A stretch of 64,000 bases of DNA from Verrucomicrobia subdivision 3 bacterium UBA693 (GCA_002298785.1 DBMR01000025.1:16088-80087), one strand, 5' to 3'. Shown: positions 17,832 through 27,247, numbered from the stretch's first letter. Notes: generated by a model not told the origin, from the letters alone. Program-made: numbers and translations.

Positions 17832-20800
17832 ATGATATCGCCGCCAACTGCCGGCCTCCAGGCCTTGCCGTCCGAGGAAATCCCGGCTTTTGGCACCTTC
17901 TGGTCCTGGCAGTTTCCGGACCAGCCACCCCTGCCGATGCTCACCGATCCGGAGTTGGACGTGTACAACCTGGGCAACGGGTGGTATACGGTGGATGATC
18001 GCAGAGTGGACTACCAGGCCCTCCAAGAGCAGCAAGCCATCGATGCCAGCCTGCGGGCGGCCGAGGCGCAATTGGGGATCGTGTCGCCGCCACCCCCGCC
18101 CGGTGGCGGTGGAGGCCTGGATCCCGGCGCCGGACCGGCCCTCCCGGCTTACCAGCATCCCGCCGGGGCCTTGTGGCTGGAACTATTGGGAGTCACGAAC
18201 GGGGTTGTGAATGTGAGTTTGCATGGTACGGTGCCGGAGATGGTGTATGAGGTCCTGAGCACGGAGAGTTTGACCAACGGCGGGTGGACGGTGGAAACAC
18301 TCGCGGTGCTGGGCGCTCCCGGTCAGGACTGGACCATGGTCCAGATACCGGTCGGCACGAGAACCAACAGCCTTTTTCTCTCGGCCCGCTCGTGGCTGGA
18401 TAGCGATGGGAGCGGTTTGCCGGATTGGTGGCAACTGCAATGGTTTGGTCAGCTGGGCGTGGGCCCTTACGGAGATGATGACGGGGATGGGTTGGTGAAC
18501 CTAACCGAATACGCGACGGGCCAGAATCCAAAGCACTTCGACACACCCCCGGCGCCAGTACCGCTTAGGGCTGATTTGAACGCTGGTGGAACCAGCGTGG
18601 CCGTGACTTGGGGCGCAGTGCCGGGGCCGGTGTCTTATTATGTTATCGAGCGGTCCGACTTCGATTGGGAGACTTTCACTTACCTTGATTATCAGCCGAT
18701 TGCCACGCCCAGTGGTTCTGCCACCACGTACCAGGATTCCGGGCTCTTCCATGTCGATGACCCGCAGGGCTCTTGGTGGCCGTCGAGGGATTACCAATTG
18801 GTTAATTCCAAGTATCGGGTGCATGCGGTGTATGCCAACGGCAGTTCAGCCGGTGCCGAGGCGATGATTGCCTCGGGCGATCCCGCCCTTGCGGTGGAGG
18901 CGCGCCTCGTGCTCAATTCCAGTGGCCGCTGGCAATTGGTTTGTCCCAACATCCCGCCACGAGTGACGGCCCTTCGGCTTGAATGGTTTGACTTGTATTC
19001 CACCTATGGATTTCAAGCATTTAAGTCTTTAGAGGAGATAGCCGTCTCAAACCTGGTGTCGGGTCGATACACATTTCCGGATGCTCAGATCATCAACCAT
19101 GTGCATTTTGGGGCCGGGGAGGTTACCATACTCGGAGAGGAACTTTGGGTGCGCGGGATGGATGCTGCCGGCCGTCCGGGTTCGCCGGTAAAGGCCGGCC
19201 AGGTGTATCAGGATAACGCGCCTTATTTTGTCGATGGTCGAGAGCACCTGAGGCAAAATCTGGAATTTGAACTTCGCGCCGCGACCGCTTCCCAGAATGT
19301 CGCTCTCTGGGACAGCTCCTATTGGATAGTTCAGCACACCGCCTACCAGCTTCCATCCGATGTTCATTATGTGGAGAGCGGGTTTTTGCATTGGGCGCGT
19401 GAATGGAAGAATTATGGTGATCCAGGCGGAGGCGCATATTTCATCAGGAGAGATAATCTATGGCCGTTCTACTTGAATTATCAATTGCATGACCTGATGT
19501 ACGAGACCAACGACACGCCTGCTTTCCGCTGGACGCCAAATTATTCCCCGGTGCCGGCGCCGGCCGTGTTGTCCGCCCCGGGCGCGCTGTGGATTGCCCA
19601 AGATCTGGCGAATCCTTCCGACCTGGCGGTGAGCCTAACCGACAATGCGATCTCTTTGCGTGGGGGTGCGTCTAATTTGTTTGGCCTGCCCATTCAAACG
19701 GCCCTGGTTGGGATTGGTTGGAATCCCACCTTTTTGCCACCCGGGAGTTCGGTGGGCTTTACGAATCCACCCGATTATTTTTACAGCCAGACGGCGGCCC
19801 CGCAATTGCAGAACTGCGGGTATTACTTCGCCCCGGTCGCCTGCCCCGGGGCCAATATCATGGGATTCTCCCCAGCGGCTACCAGCCAATTATTTCCCCT
19901 GCCGGTGAACGCGGGTTTTTCCGTGCCCACCCAGCCGCCGTTGCTCCTCGCGGCCGTCGGTCAACCCGTGCTCATCGGGGGCTGGTCAAAGGAGAGCCTT
20001 GCCAACGGCGATCCCACGAAGTTTGGATACCTGGGCCAATATTTCGAGTGGGCCTTTCGTTTCGACACCAACGGCGCGCCGGTGCGGGATGAGGTGGACA
20101 TTTTGTCACCCTATGGAGATCTCTTTGCGACCGAGCCCGGCCCGGTGGCGTTGGTGACGATGACCAACTGGGGAGAGTCTGTGCGGGGCACGGGAGTCGT
20201 TCAGGTCATTTCGCTCAATGTTGATGCCAACCACGACGGCCTCATGAACCTGAGCTTTTACGGCCCGGATCAAACCACCCCGCACCATCCCTTCCAATTC
20301 TGGATCAATAATGACTATGATCGGGGGCACGCTGTGGACTGCAATGTTGCAGGATATGATTGCGACTGGGAGGAGGACGACCTCAAACAAGCAAGCATTC
20401 CTGACTATCCAACATTGATCATCCCTGATTGCGCCTATGCGACTTACGCCCCCTTCCAGCAACCGACACCCCGGATTCCATCCATGCGCGACTTGGAGGA
20501 TTACACCCGGCTCTGGATGCCAGGCCTGTCGAACCTCACGGCCGTGATGCCGACCAACTACACGGCGAAGTTGACACTCAACGGAGGCGGGGCCATTCGA
20601 CTTTTCCGAGCCGTTGAAGCAGACGGTGGAACCAACTACCTGTTTAATTCAACCACGGCGTCAAACCAAGCCGCTCAATCGGCTTTGTTGTATGTCGGGG
20701 TGCTAAATTCCAGTGCAACCATCATTCTCACCAACCGAAGTGAACACTTCATTTGGTGCGGCGTTCAACGTGGCACCGCCGAAGTGCATTTGCAGATTTT

Positions 20801-21878
20801 GGACGGCGGCCAAAATCTCTTAGCCGACTCGGCAACTTACATCGAGATCAAGGACATCAAGGAAATGTATGAGCGCTGGACAGTTGGCGATGTCGGTTCA
20901 CAACCGCCGATGACTGTGGCGACGAATGCGGTTGAGGATTTGCCGCAGGGAGTTTCGTCCTTCCAATACAATTTGCCGTCCGATACGAACACACCCTATA
21001 TCCTGTTTGTTCATGGTTGGAACATGGAACGGTGGGAAAAGGATCGCTTTGCCGAAGCTGCTTACAAGCGGCTTTACTGGCAAGGGTATCAAGGTCGGTT
21101 TGGTTCATTCCGTTGGCCGACTTACGACCGTTGGCCTATCAAGGAAACGCTCAACAGTTATGACAAAAGTGAATGGCAGGCGTGGAAGTCAGGAGCGCCG
21201 CTGCGGCAATTGCTCTCGCGGTTGAAGGGTGAATACCCTGGCCAGGTGCGACTCATCGCTCACAGTATGGGGAACATTGTGGCTGGTGAGGCTCTGCAAA
21301 CCAACTCTGCACTGGTGCATACCTATGTCGCGATGCAAGCGGCTGTGCCATCGCACGCCTACGATAGTAATACGCCGGGGCGGACCATTCCCACAACAGT
21401 AGACGACGAAACCTTCAATTACTACGCCCATTACTGGCAAAGCAACAGTCTGCCCTATTTTAGTGACGCAACCGGGGCCGTCAGTTACGTGAATTTTTAC
21501 AACACGAACGACTATGCGTTGGATAAATGGACGCTTGACCAAAATCTGAAACCAGTCGACACACTGACCTACGCGTCTTGGCATTATCTGGGAACCAACT
21601 ACTTCACCAAAGGATTGCTCCAATTCACCTACTTAAGCTTTGCTGCGGACACATACGAAATTTATTCCTTTTGCGATGAGGCCCGCTGCTTTGCGCTTGG
21701 CGCGCAACCAAATGTGGGAGGAGCATTTCAGACCGTTGATGAGGTTGACCTTCGCCTTCCACCTTTCAGTTTCGGCCGGGAGCACAAATATCATAGTGGG
21801 CAATTTCGTTCGACGAACATGGAGCGAGCAGTGTTTTGGAATAGATTACTCATCAAGATGGGATTAAAGGAGGAATGA
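17832..21878 (+). CDS. Giant modular protein with C-terminal alpha/beta-hydrolase domain
   Basis: An open frame of 1348 codons from ATG 17832, although the natural start is probably 17742 (see the interrupted signal peptide). Residues 1-150 contain a Pro/Gly linker. Near residues 190-240 is a type-3-repeat-like calcium motif block (DSDGSGLPDWW, DDDGDGLVNLTEYATG) common in verrucomicrobial secreted proteins, then Ig/fibronectin-like regions. Around residues 1055-1180 lies an alpha/beta-hydrolase: FVHGWN as oxyanion-loop region and IAHSMGN as nucleophile elbow (AHSMG rather than strict GxSxG). Lipase or esterase activity is plausible, not shown. The stop overlaps the next start (ATGA). Confidence 0.75.
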   Translation: MISPPTAGLQALPSEEIPAFGTFWSWQFPDQPPLPMLTDPELDVYNLGNGWYTVDDRRVDYQALQEQQAIDASLRAAEAQLGIVSPPPPPGGGGGLDPGAGPALPAYQHPAGALWLELLGVTNGVVNVSLHGTVPEMVYEVLSTESLTNGGWTVETLAVLGAPGQDWTMVQIPVGTRTNSLFLSARSWLDSDGSGLPDWWQLQWFGQLGVGPYGDDDGDGLVNLTEYATGQNPKHFDTPPAPVPLRADLNAGGTSVAVTWGAVPGPVSYYVIERSDFDWETFTYLDYQPIATPSGSATTYQDSGLFHVDDPQGSWWPSRDYQLVNSKYRVHAVYANGSSAGAEAMIASGDPALAVEARLVLNSSGRWQLVCPNIPPRVTALRLEWFDLYSTYGFQAFKSLEEIAVSNLVSGRYTFPDAQIINHVHFGAGEVTILGEELWVRGMDAAGRPGSPVKAGQVYQDNAPYFVDGREHLRQNLEFELRAATASQNVALWDSSYWIVQHTAYQLPSDVHYVESGFLHWAREWKNYGDPGGGAYFIRRDNLWPFYLNYQLHDLMYETNDTPAFRWTPNYSPVPAPAVLSAPGALWIAQDLANPSDLAVSLTDNAISLRGGASNLFGLPIQTALVGIGWNPTFLPPGSSVGFTNPPDYFYSQTAAPQLQNCGYYFAPVACPGANIMGFSPAATSQLFPLPVNAGFSVPTQPPLLLAAVGQPVLIGGWSKESLANGDPTKFGYLGQYFEWAFRFDTNGAPVRDEVDILSPYGDLFATEPGPVALVTMTNWGESVRGTGVVQVISLNVDANHDGLMNLSFYGPDQTTPHHPFQFWINNDYDRGHAVDCNVAGYDCDWEEDDLKQASIPDYPTLIIPDCAYATYAPFQQPTPRIPSMRDLEDYTRLWMPGLSNLTAVMPTNYTAKLTLNGGGAIRLFRAVEADGGTNYLFNSTTASNQAAQSALLYVGVLNSSATIILTNRSEHFIWCGVQRGTAEVHLQILDGGQNLLADSATYIEIKDIKEMYERWTVGDVGSQPPMTVATNAVEDLPQGVSSFQYNLPSDTNTPYILFVHGWNMERWEKDRFAEAAYKRLYWQGYQGRFGSFRWPTYDRWPIKETLNSYDKSEWQAWKSGAPLRQLLSRLKGEYPGQVRLIAHSMGNIVAGEALQTNSALVHTYVAMQAAVPSHAYDSNTPGRTIPTTVDDETFNYYAHYWQSNSLPYFSDATGAVSYVNFYNTNDYALDKWTLDQNLKPVDTLTYASWHYLGTNYFTKGLLQFTYLSFAADTYEIYSFCDEARCFALGAQPNVGGAFQTVDEVDLRLPPFSFGREHKYHSGQFRSTNMERAVFWNRLLIKMGLKEE

Positions 21879-22933
21879 TGAAATCGAAGTATTCTCTTTA
21901 TGCTCTGGCTATTTTGCTAGTGGTTTGGGCTATTGTTTCTTGGCTTCGGCCACTGAACTCCAGCCCACCGTCCGGCGCATTACGCGAAGATGAGAGTGTC
22001 CATGAAACCAACACAATAATCGAGAACACGGCCGTTCCCGCAGAGACAGAGTCTTCAGATACTGCTCAAGGGACCGAGCCGAGGAGAGTGAGTCCATGGG
22101 CGGCGGCCCAAAATGAACCCGAGAAAAGACAACAAATGTTCGATCAAATGATCGGACAGAAAAACGTTCCGGTTCATTTCTATGGCAAAGCAGTAGATCA
22201 AGACGGCAATCCGCTCTCTGAAGTGAAAATCATGCTCGCAGTCCGACAATGGTACGTGCAGTCGTATGTCGGATGGAATGCCGAAGGGAAAATGCTTCGA
22301 TTTGAAAAAACGACGGGTGCCGATGGAAAATTTGAATTGCGCGATGTAAAAGGAGATGGCGTTGACATCCAAGCCATTGAAAAACAGGGTTATCAGCTTT
22401 CTCCAAAAGCCGAGCGCAGCTATGGAGCGGTGACCGACCCCAGCAGCCCGGTCATTTTCAAAATGTGGAAGCAGGGGCCGCAAAAACCGCTTGTCACCGG
22501 CCAGAAGGTTTTCGGCATTATTCCTGACGGGCGCGTTTACACGCTGGACTTGCTTCAAGGCAAGAAGGTTGAAGGCGATCAGACGGACGGTGACCTGCGT
22601 GTCAGGATCATTCGTCAAGCTGACGCGAAGCCGCGAAGCAAATACCAATGGTCGTTCTCGGTTGAAGCCATACGAGGTGGCCTGCTTCAAACAGAAGATG
22701 AATTTATGTATCTGGCTCCTGAATCCGGATATGAGTCCAAAATATCGATGGAACTGATGCCGAGTGATACAAATTGGACATCTTTGGTTAAGAGGCAGCT
22801 TTTTCTCCGTTCTCGAGCGGGCCGGGTTTATGGACGACTACAGGTGGAGGTTCATGCAATTTACAACGATAAGAGCGCCTGCGAGGTGAACTATGCTGTC
22901 AATCCCGATGGATCGCGCAATCTCCAACCGTAA
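21875..22933 (+). CDS. Membrane-anchored protein with carboxypeptidase-regulatory-like domain (copy 1)
   Basis: A 352-residue protein beginning ATGATG, with AAAGGAGG just upstream and an overlap with the hydrolase stop. One N-terminal membrane segment (LYALAILLVVWAIVSWL) is followed by a polar linker. Then comes a beta-sandwich resembling carboxypeptidase-regulatory domains (FYGKAVDQDGNPLSEVKIML). The C-terminal half contains MWKQG, PDGRVYTLDLLQGKKVEG and a final NPDGSRNLQP. No enzymatic motifs are seen. It is paralogous to the gene at 23020. Translational coupling suggests it works with the hydrolase at the cell surface. Confidence 0.75.
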   Translation: MMKSKYSLYALAILLVVWAIVSWLRPLNSSPPSGALREDESVHETNTIIENTAVPAETESSDTAQGTEPRRVSPWAAAQNEPEKRQQMFDQMIGQKNVPVHFYGKAVDQDGNPLSEVKIMLAVRQWYVQSYVGWNAEGKMLRFEKTTGADGKFELRDVKGDGVDIQAIEKQGYQLSPKAERSYGAVTDPSSPVIFKMWKQGPQKPLVTGQKVFGIIPDGRVYTLDLLQGKKVEGDQTDGDLRVRIIRQADAKPRSKYQWSFSVEAIRGGLLQTEDEFMYLAPESGYESKISMELMPSDTNWTSLVKRQLFLRSRAGRVYGRLQVEVHAIYNDKSACEVNYAVNPDGSRNLQP

Positions 22934-23023
22934 CGACATAGCGCACAGTTTCGTTCAACGAACATGCAGCGTGCGTTATTTTGGAAGCAGTTGTTGATAA
23001 CCAACGGAATCAAGCAGCCATGA
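22934..23023 (+). pseudogene. Fossil C-terminus of a second hydrolase copy
   Basis: Directly after the TAA of copy 1, 29 codons plus TGA read RHSAQFRSTNMQRALFWKQ and then LLITNGIKQP. This aligns without gaps to the C-terminus of the giant hydrolase (YHSGQFRSTNMERAVFWNR, LLIKMGLKEE), with 18 of 29 residues identical. Its TGA overlaps the ATG of the next paralogue exactly as in the intact copy. It is the last piece of a duplicated hydrolase gene. Confidence 0.85.
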
Positions 23024-24114
23024 GCCATACTAACAACGGTCTCAGGCCAAAGGTGGTAGCGGTGACAGCATTTACAGTTTGCTTGCTGGCATTGCTTGTC
23101 TGGTATTCGCAGAGGGGTTCTAATCCGACGCAAGGTGAGAGCTTTTCCAACGAGCCAACACCCGCAAATCAGCCACAGCAACCTGGCAGCTTGCCGAAGG
23201 CCGGAAGCAGGTCGAGAACGAATCTCGCCCGCGAGGCTAAGCATCAGCTTCCCCAACCACCAGGGAACGTGGTTCTCACCGACAAAACGGCGGCGGTTCA
23301 GCGGCAGATCGAGGCTTCTGTTGATGCGATGAACGGGGCCATTGCCTTCTGGGGGTGTGTAGTGGATCAGAATGGAAATCCGATAGCGGGGGCCAAGGTG
23401 TCGTTAAGCTGCCGGACTTGGCAGGCACAACCGTTGGATGCGAACGCGAGCCAAACAAAGACCGAGTTGGCTACTGACGAAGCTGGTCGTTTTCAGATAG
23501 GTGGAATGACCGGCGACCGGTTGACGATTGATGATGTTGTGAAGCCCGGATATTTGCTGTCACCAAGGGCAAAAAAAACATTCGCGTTTGCCAACAGCCC
23601 CAAGCCGTTTTTTGCAGACCCGAACGTGCCGGAAATTATTCGGATGTGGAAGCAGGGACAGCACGAACCGACAGTTTCACAGGAGGGTTTTTATGGCTTT
23701 CAGCCTGACGGGCGCGCTTATGTGGTTGATCTCTTAACCGGCAAAAGCGTCGAAGGCAACGCTGAGCAAGGTGATTTGCGCGTGCGCATCACGCGCCCCG
23801 CTAAAATAAAGCCGCGGGAGAAATATCCGTGGGTATTGGAGATTGCGGCGGTGGACGGCGGCTTGGTCGAGGCCGGAGATGATTATTTGTATCAAGCTCC
23901 AGAGGCAGGCTATTTATCCGCCGTGAAAATCGTGATGAATCCGGAGCAGGCTGGGTGGACTTCGGTTTTGAAGAAAGCGTATTACCTCAAATCGCGAGGG
24001 GGAAAAGTCTACGGGGCCATCCAAATGACTGTCCGTCCAAACTACGGGAATGGAAGTTCGATGCAAACAGAGTCGGTATTGAACTCCAACGGTTCGCGCA
24101 ATCTTGAGCCATGA
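23020..24114 (+). CDS. Membrane-anchored protein with carboxypeptidase-regulatory-like domain (copy 2)
   Basis: Start at ATG 23020 (MSHTNNGLRP), because it overlaps the TGA of the hydrolase fossil as ATGA; upstream frame to 22981 lies inside that fossil. The 364-residue product has one membrane segment (VVAVTAFTVCLLALLVWY), a polar linker, and a domain parallel to copy 1. Shared text includes CVVDQNGNPIAGAKVSL versus KAVDQDGNPLSEVKIML, MWKQGQ versus MWKQGP, PDGRAYVVDLLTGKSVEG, GDLRVRI and SRNLEP. Function unknown. It lost its own upstream hydrolase gene, so it may depend on the remaining copy or be on the way out. Confidence 0.75.
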   Translation: MSHTNNGLRPKVVAVTAFTVCLLALLVWYSQRGSNPTQGESFSNEPTPANQPQQPGSLPKAGSRSRTNLAREAKHQLPQPPGNVVLTDKTAAVQRQIEASVDAMNGAIAFWGCVVDQNGNPIAGAKVSLSCRTWQAQPLDANASQTKTELATDEAGRFQIGGMTGDRLTIDDVVKPGYLLSPRAKKTFAFANSPKPFFADPNVPEIIRMWKQGQHEPTVSQEGFYGFQPDGRAYVVDLLTGKSVEGNAEQGDLRVRITRPAKIKPREKYPWVLEIAAVDGGLVEAGDDYLYQAPEAGYLSAVKIVMNPEQAGWTSVLKKAYYLKSRGGKVYGAIQMTVRPNYGNGSSMQTESVLNSNGSRNLEP

Positions 24115-24306
24115 GAATCGTGGTGCGCATTGCCAATGGGCTGGGGGCGGGCTTGTAGCTGATTTTGGCCGCGTTAGCCCTGAGCATCGGTCCGGTGTCC
24201 GTTGGCGGCGTTGGCGATAACATGCCCGCTGATTTACCGTTGCCATCTGCTTTTGGCGCTCGTTTGCCCGACGCCAGGAAAAGCGGGTTTTGCGGGCCGG
24301 GCCTCG
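24111..24306 (+). pseudogene. Possible decayed third gene start, TAG-interrupted
   Basis: An ATG overlapping the preceding TGA (ATGA, as at the two previous junctions) opens MRIVVRIANGLGAGL, then TAG at 24156, then a hydrophobic stretch LILAALALSIGPVSVGG in the same frame. The shape is that of a signal or anchor sequence broken by a stop and cut off where the convergent pyrF begins. Short, so chance is possible. Confidence 0.3.
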
Positions 24307-25014
24307 TTAAGTTGTGAGGCTTGCCAGAATGCGCCGGGCAGCTTCCGCAGGCTGTGGGGCGGCATAGATGGGGCGGCCGATCACCAGCCAGTTCGCCCCG
24401 GCGTCGATGGCCGCGCGGGCGCTCAGGGTGCGCTTTTGGTCGTCGGCTTTTTCGTCCCCGAGGCGGATGCCGGGAGTGACCAACTGCATCGAGTGCGGCA
24501 GCAGTTCGCGCAGGCGCTGAATCTCCAGCGGTGAACAGACCAGTCCGCGCAGGCCGGCCTGGGCCGCCAGGGCGGCGAGCCGCTCCACGTGTTTGCCCAC
24601 GTCCGATCCGCAGCCCAGTTGTTCGAGGCCCGCGCCGTTCATGCTGGTGAGCACCGTGACCCCGAGCACCAGCGGGGGAGGCCGGTTCAACGCTGCCGAA
24701 GTTTCGGCCGCGCTTTGTTCGGCGGCGCGCATCATTTCCAACCCGCCGCCGGTGTGGATGGTCAGCATTTGCACATCCAGCCGCACGGCGGACGCCACGG
24801 CTTTGGCGACCGTGTTGGGGATATCATGGAATTTCAGATCCAGAAATACCGGCACGAGCGTCTCCCTCAGGCGGCGTACGAAGTCCGGCCCGGCGGCCGT
24901 GAACAACTCGCTGCCCACCTTGAACGCGCCCACGCACGGGGCGACCTGCTGGGCTAATGCCAGCGCGCTCGCCGCGTCGGGCAGGTCCAGTGCCAAAATG
25001 ATCGGATTCTGCAT
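24307..25014 (-). CDS. pyrF: Orotidine 5'-phosphate decarboxylase
   Basis: A 235-residue protein (start MQNPIIL; ATG 25023 would add three residues) of the class I OMP decarboxylase family. It performs the last step of de novo UMP synthesis. Visible signatures are ILALDLPD at strand 1 and the catalytic LDLKFHDIPNTV with the Lys/Asp pair. VTPGIRLG and WLVIGRPIYAA form the phosphate-binding end. Length is normal for the bacterial 230-240 residue type. It is not next to pyrB/pyrR, which lie near 51 kb. The flanking genes are unrelated. Confidence 0.95.
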   Translation of the reverse strand: MQNPIILALDLPDAASALALAQQVAPCVGAFKVGSELFTAAGPDFVRRLRETLVPVFLDLKFHDIPNTVAKAVASAVRLDVQMLTIHTGGGLEMMRAAEQSAAETSAALNRPPPLVLGVTVLTSMNGAGLEQLGCGSDVGKHVERLAALAAQAGLRGLVCSPLEIQRLRELLPHSMQLVTPGIRLGDEKADDQKRTLSARAAIDAGANWLVIGRPIYAAPQPAEAARRILASLTT

Positions 25015-25192
25015 GCGCCGCATTCAAGCCCAAGGTTGGGGTGGCGACAATTCAATTCGCTTCAACACTCGATCCCCCCCGAGTCAGTCGAGTTTGAACC
25101 GGAGAGAGCAGAGGGAACGCAGAATAAAACCCTCTGCTCTCCACCGCCTCGGGTTACTCGCTCCGTCCCGGCCCAAGGGCAAGGCGCGCTCG

Positions 25193-26404
25193 CTACGACT
25201 CGGCCAGGCGCGCGACGCGTTTGAGCATCGGTGGCGGCGATAAAAGGCCTGTGATATTCGCCGCGGCCAGCAGGCCCAGGCCGCCGCACAGGCTCCAAAG
25301 CAGGGTCGGGCTTTGCGAAAACAAAGCCAACCCGACGCTCGGTCCGGCGATAAAGGCCACCGCCCAGACCAACCCGTAGGCGCCCATGTAAAGACCGCGC
25401 TGATGCGCCGGAGCCAGGTCCGCCACGTACGCTCCCGACAACGGCAGGCTGATCATTTCCCCGAGGGTGAAAAGCACCACCGTGAGCACCAGCAACGGCA
25501 GCGAACGCGCCAGCAGGTTCGAGGCGAAACCGGCCCCGATCAGCAGGTAGCCCAGGGCCATCATTTTACGCGGCTCGAACCGGCGGGTCACCGTGGTCAA
25601 CGGCAGCTCGCCGAGCACCACCAGCACTCCATTGAGCGAAATGATCAGGCCATAGACCGAAGGCGAAAAGCCGCTATGGGTGATTTGCAGGCTCATGGTG
25701 GAGAAGACCTGCACGAAAACCAGGCCAATGGCCAGGGAGGAAAGCAGCACGCGCCGAAAACGGTGATCCGTTTTCAGCACGCGCCACGTTTCGCGCAGAC
25801 CTTGTTTATCCGAATGTGAGTTGGTATGCGCCGGCAGCGCGGCCCAGGCCACCAGGCCGAACAGAATCGACGTCGCGGCGTCTCCGATGAACAGCCAGAG
25901 GAAGGAACTCTTGGCCAGAAGGCCGGCCGTGGTGGGGCCGAACGCCCAACCGGCATTCAGAAACATGCGATAGGCCGCGAAAGCAGTCACCCGCTGCCCT
26001 TCCGGGACCAGGTCGGCCAGGAGGGCGCTGCTGGCGGGGCGGTAAAGCTCCCCGGTCAGGCCTGCCAGTCCCGACCAGACGATGATCAGCGGCAGGCTGT
26101 GCGCCTGCGAGAGGCAAAGCATGGTGATCGCCACGGAAAACATCGACAGCACGATGGTTTTGCGTCGGCCGATCAGGTCCGCCAGGTATCCCCCCAGCAA
26201 GGAGGCGCCCAGGGTTCCGACGCCGTAAGCGCCGATCGCCAGCCCGGCCTGAGACGCGGTGTAGCCCAGGCCCGTCATGTAAATCGCCAGAAACGGCAGC
26301 ACAAACGTGCCGAACTTGTTCAAAAAGGTGCCCAGGAAAAGAATCCAGGCGCCGCGCGGCAAAGCTCGCAGGTTCTCTCTCAGACTATTCGTGGTTGGGT
26401 TCAT
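25193..26404 (-). CDS. MFS transporter (drug-efflux-like, MdtH type)
   Basis: Start at ATG 26404, supported by GGGAGG seven bases upstream; the longer open frame to 26563 crosses a terminator hairpin. The 403-residue product has 12 predicted membrane segments. The loop 2-3 MFS signature reads GGYLADLIGRRKTIVLS, and TGELYRPASSALLADLVP marks the TM4-TM5 region as in MdtH/YcaD-like exporters. The substrate is unknown. It is probably a single-gene unit. Confidence 0.85.
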   Translation of the reverse strand: MNPTTNSLRENLRALPRGAWILFLGTFLNKFGTFVLPFLAIYMTGLGYTASQAGLAIGAYGVGTLGASLLGGYLADLIGRRKTIVLSMFSVAITMLCLSQAHSLPLIIVWSGLAGLTGELYRPASSALLADLVPEGQRVTAFAAYRMFLNAGWAFGPTTAGLLAKSSFLWLFIGDAATSILFGLVAWAALPAHTNSHSDKQGLRETWRVLKTDHRFRRVLLSSLAIGLVFVQVFSTMSLQITHSGFSPSVYGLIISLNGVLVVLGELPLTTVTRRFEPRKMMALGYLLIGAGFASNLLARSLPLLVLTVVLFTLGEMISLPLSGAYVADLAPAHQRGLYMGAYGLVWAVAFIAGPSVGLALFSQSPTLLWSLCGGLGLLAAANITGLLSPPPMLKRVARLAES

Positions 26405-26441
26405 AATCGCCTCCCAACGTTTTGAGCCGCAGGTTTTCAAC

Positions 26442-26473
26442 AAAAAACCCACCGGCTTTCGACGGTGGGTTTT
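26442..26473 (-). terminator. Intrinsic terminator (minus strand)
   Basis: A perfect 11-bp stem (AAAACCCACCG/CGGTGGGTTTT) with an 8-base loop and a T6 run in the minus direction. It lies between the small open frame at 26496-26639 and the MFS start, and probably ends the transcript of the former. Confidence 0.75.
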
Positions 26474-26495
26474 AGGTAAAATCTCGTTTTCTGAT

Positions 26496-26639
26496 CTAAG
26501 GTAACCATTCAACCCAGCCGCCGTTCGGGGCCATCGGCAGCCCCGTGACGCGATAAATCGCACGCATGGCCCCGGCGTTGCCGTCGGACCATTTCACCGT
26601 GCGCTGTGGGTTGGTGTGGCTCATTACTGGAGCAACCAT
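26496..26639 (-). CDS. Small open frame of 47 codons, possible gene fragment
   Basis: ATG 26639 to TAG 26496 encodes a 47-residue product containing TVKWSDGNAGAMRAIYRVTGL and ending APNGGWVEWLP. Its end reads like the C-terminus of verrucomicrobial secreted proteins that finish with a Phe/Tyr-Arg-beta-strand segment. An intrinsic terminator follows 23 bases later. It may be the last piece of a lost larger gene or a true small gene. I know of no family for it. Confidence 0.35.
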   Translation of the reverse strand: MVAPVMSHTNPQRTVKWSDGNAGAMRAIYRVTGLPMAPNGGWVEWLP

Positions 26640-26785
26640 ACGCCAAAGCCGGCATTTCTCAACGGAAATCTGTGAATGGATGAATGACGGTTTCGTGGCG
26701 GGGTGGTCGGTTCGTCGCTGGCTGGCCCCTTGATTATTCGCGCCGCGGGCTTACTGTGCCATATCCATTAGGGAAAGGAGAACCT

Positions 26786-27247
26786 ATGCCAGTCAGGAAA
26801 CTAAAACAGTTCCTTGACGCAAACGGCGTCAAGTATGTCAGTATCATCCACTCCCCCGCCTACACCGCCCAGGAAGTCGCCGCCTCAGTGCATATTCCGG
26901 GTCGCGCCATGGCCAAAACCGTGATCGTCGATCTCGATGGCGAACTGGCCATGGCCGTGTTGCCGGCCAACCGCAGAGTCGTGCTGCAGGATTTGCGCGA
27001 CCTCACCGGTTCCGACCGCGTTCGGTTCGCCTCCGAGGAAGCCTTCAAATCGCGCTTCCCGGATTGCGAAGTCGGCGCGATGCCGCCTTTCGGCAATCTT
27101 TACGACATGGAAGTCTATGCCGCCGAATCGCTGAGTCAGAGCCGGGAAATCGCCTTCAACGCCGGCTCCCATGAGGAAGTCATCAAGCTGGCTTACGCAG
27201 ACTTCGAGCGATTGGCGAATCCGAAGGTGATGAGTTTCACCAACTGA
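26786..27247 (+). CDS. YbaK/EbsC-family aminoacyl-tRNA deacylase-like protein
   Basis: Start at ATG 26786, preceded by AAAGGAG; the open frame from 26684 has no homology before this. The 153-residue single-domain product matches the YbaK/ProX-type editing fold: YTAQEVAASVHIPGRAMAKTVIVD with the conserved lysine, AVLPANRRV, and GAMPPFGNLY for the glycine loop. Such free-standing domains hydrolyse misacylated tRNA, for example Cys- or Ala-tRNA(Pro). Which substrate applies here is unknown. Monocistronic by spacing. Confidence 0.85.
   Translation: MPVRKLKQFLDANGVKYVSIIHSPAYTAQEVAASVHIPGRAMAKTVIVDLDGELAMAVLPANRRVVLQDLRDLTGSDRVRFASEEAFKSRFPDCEVGAMPPFGNLYDMEVYAAESLSQSREIAFNAGSHEEVIKLAYADFERLANPKVMSFTN

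Noticed and set aside
26405..26563. Longer N-terminus for the MFS transporter
   Set aside because: The extension crosses a perfect terminator hairpin, and the ATG at 26404 has a strong ribosome-binding site.
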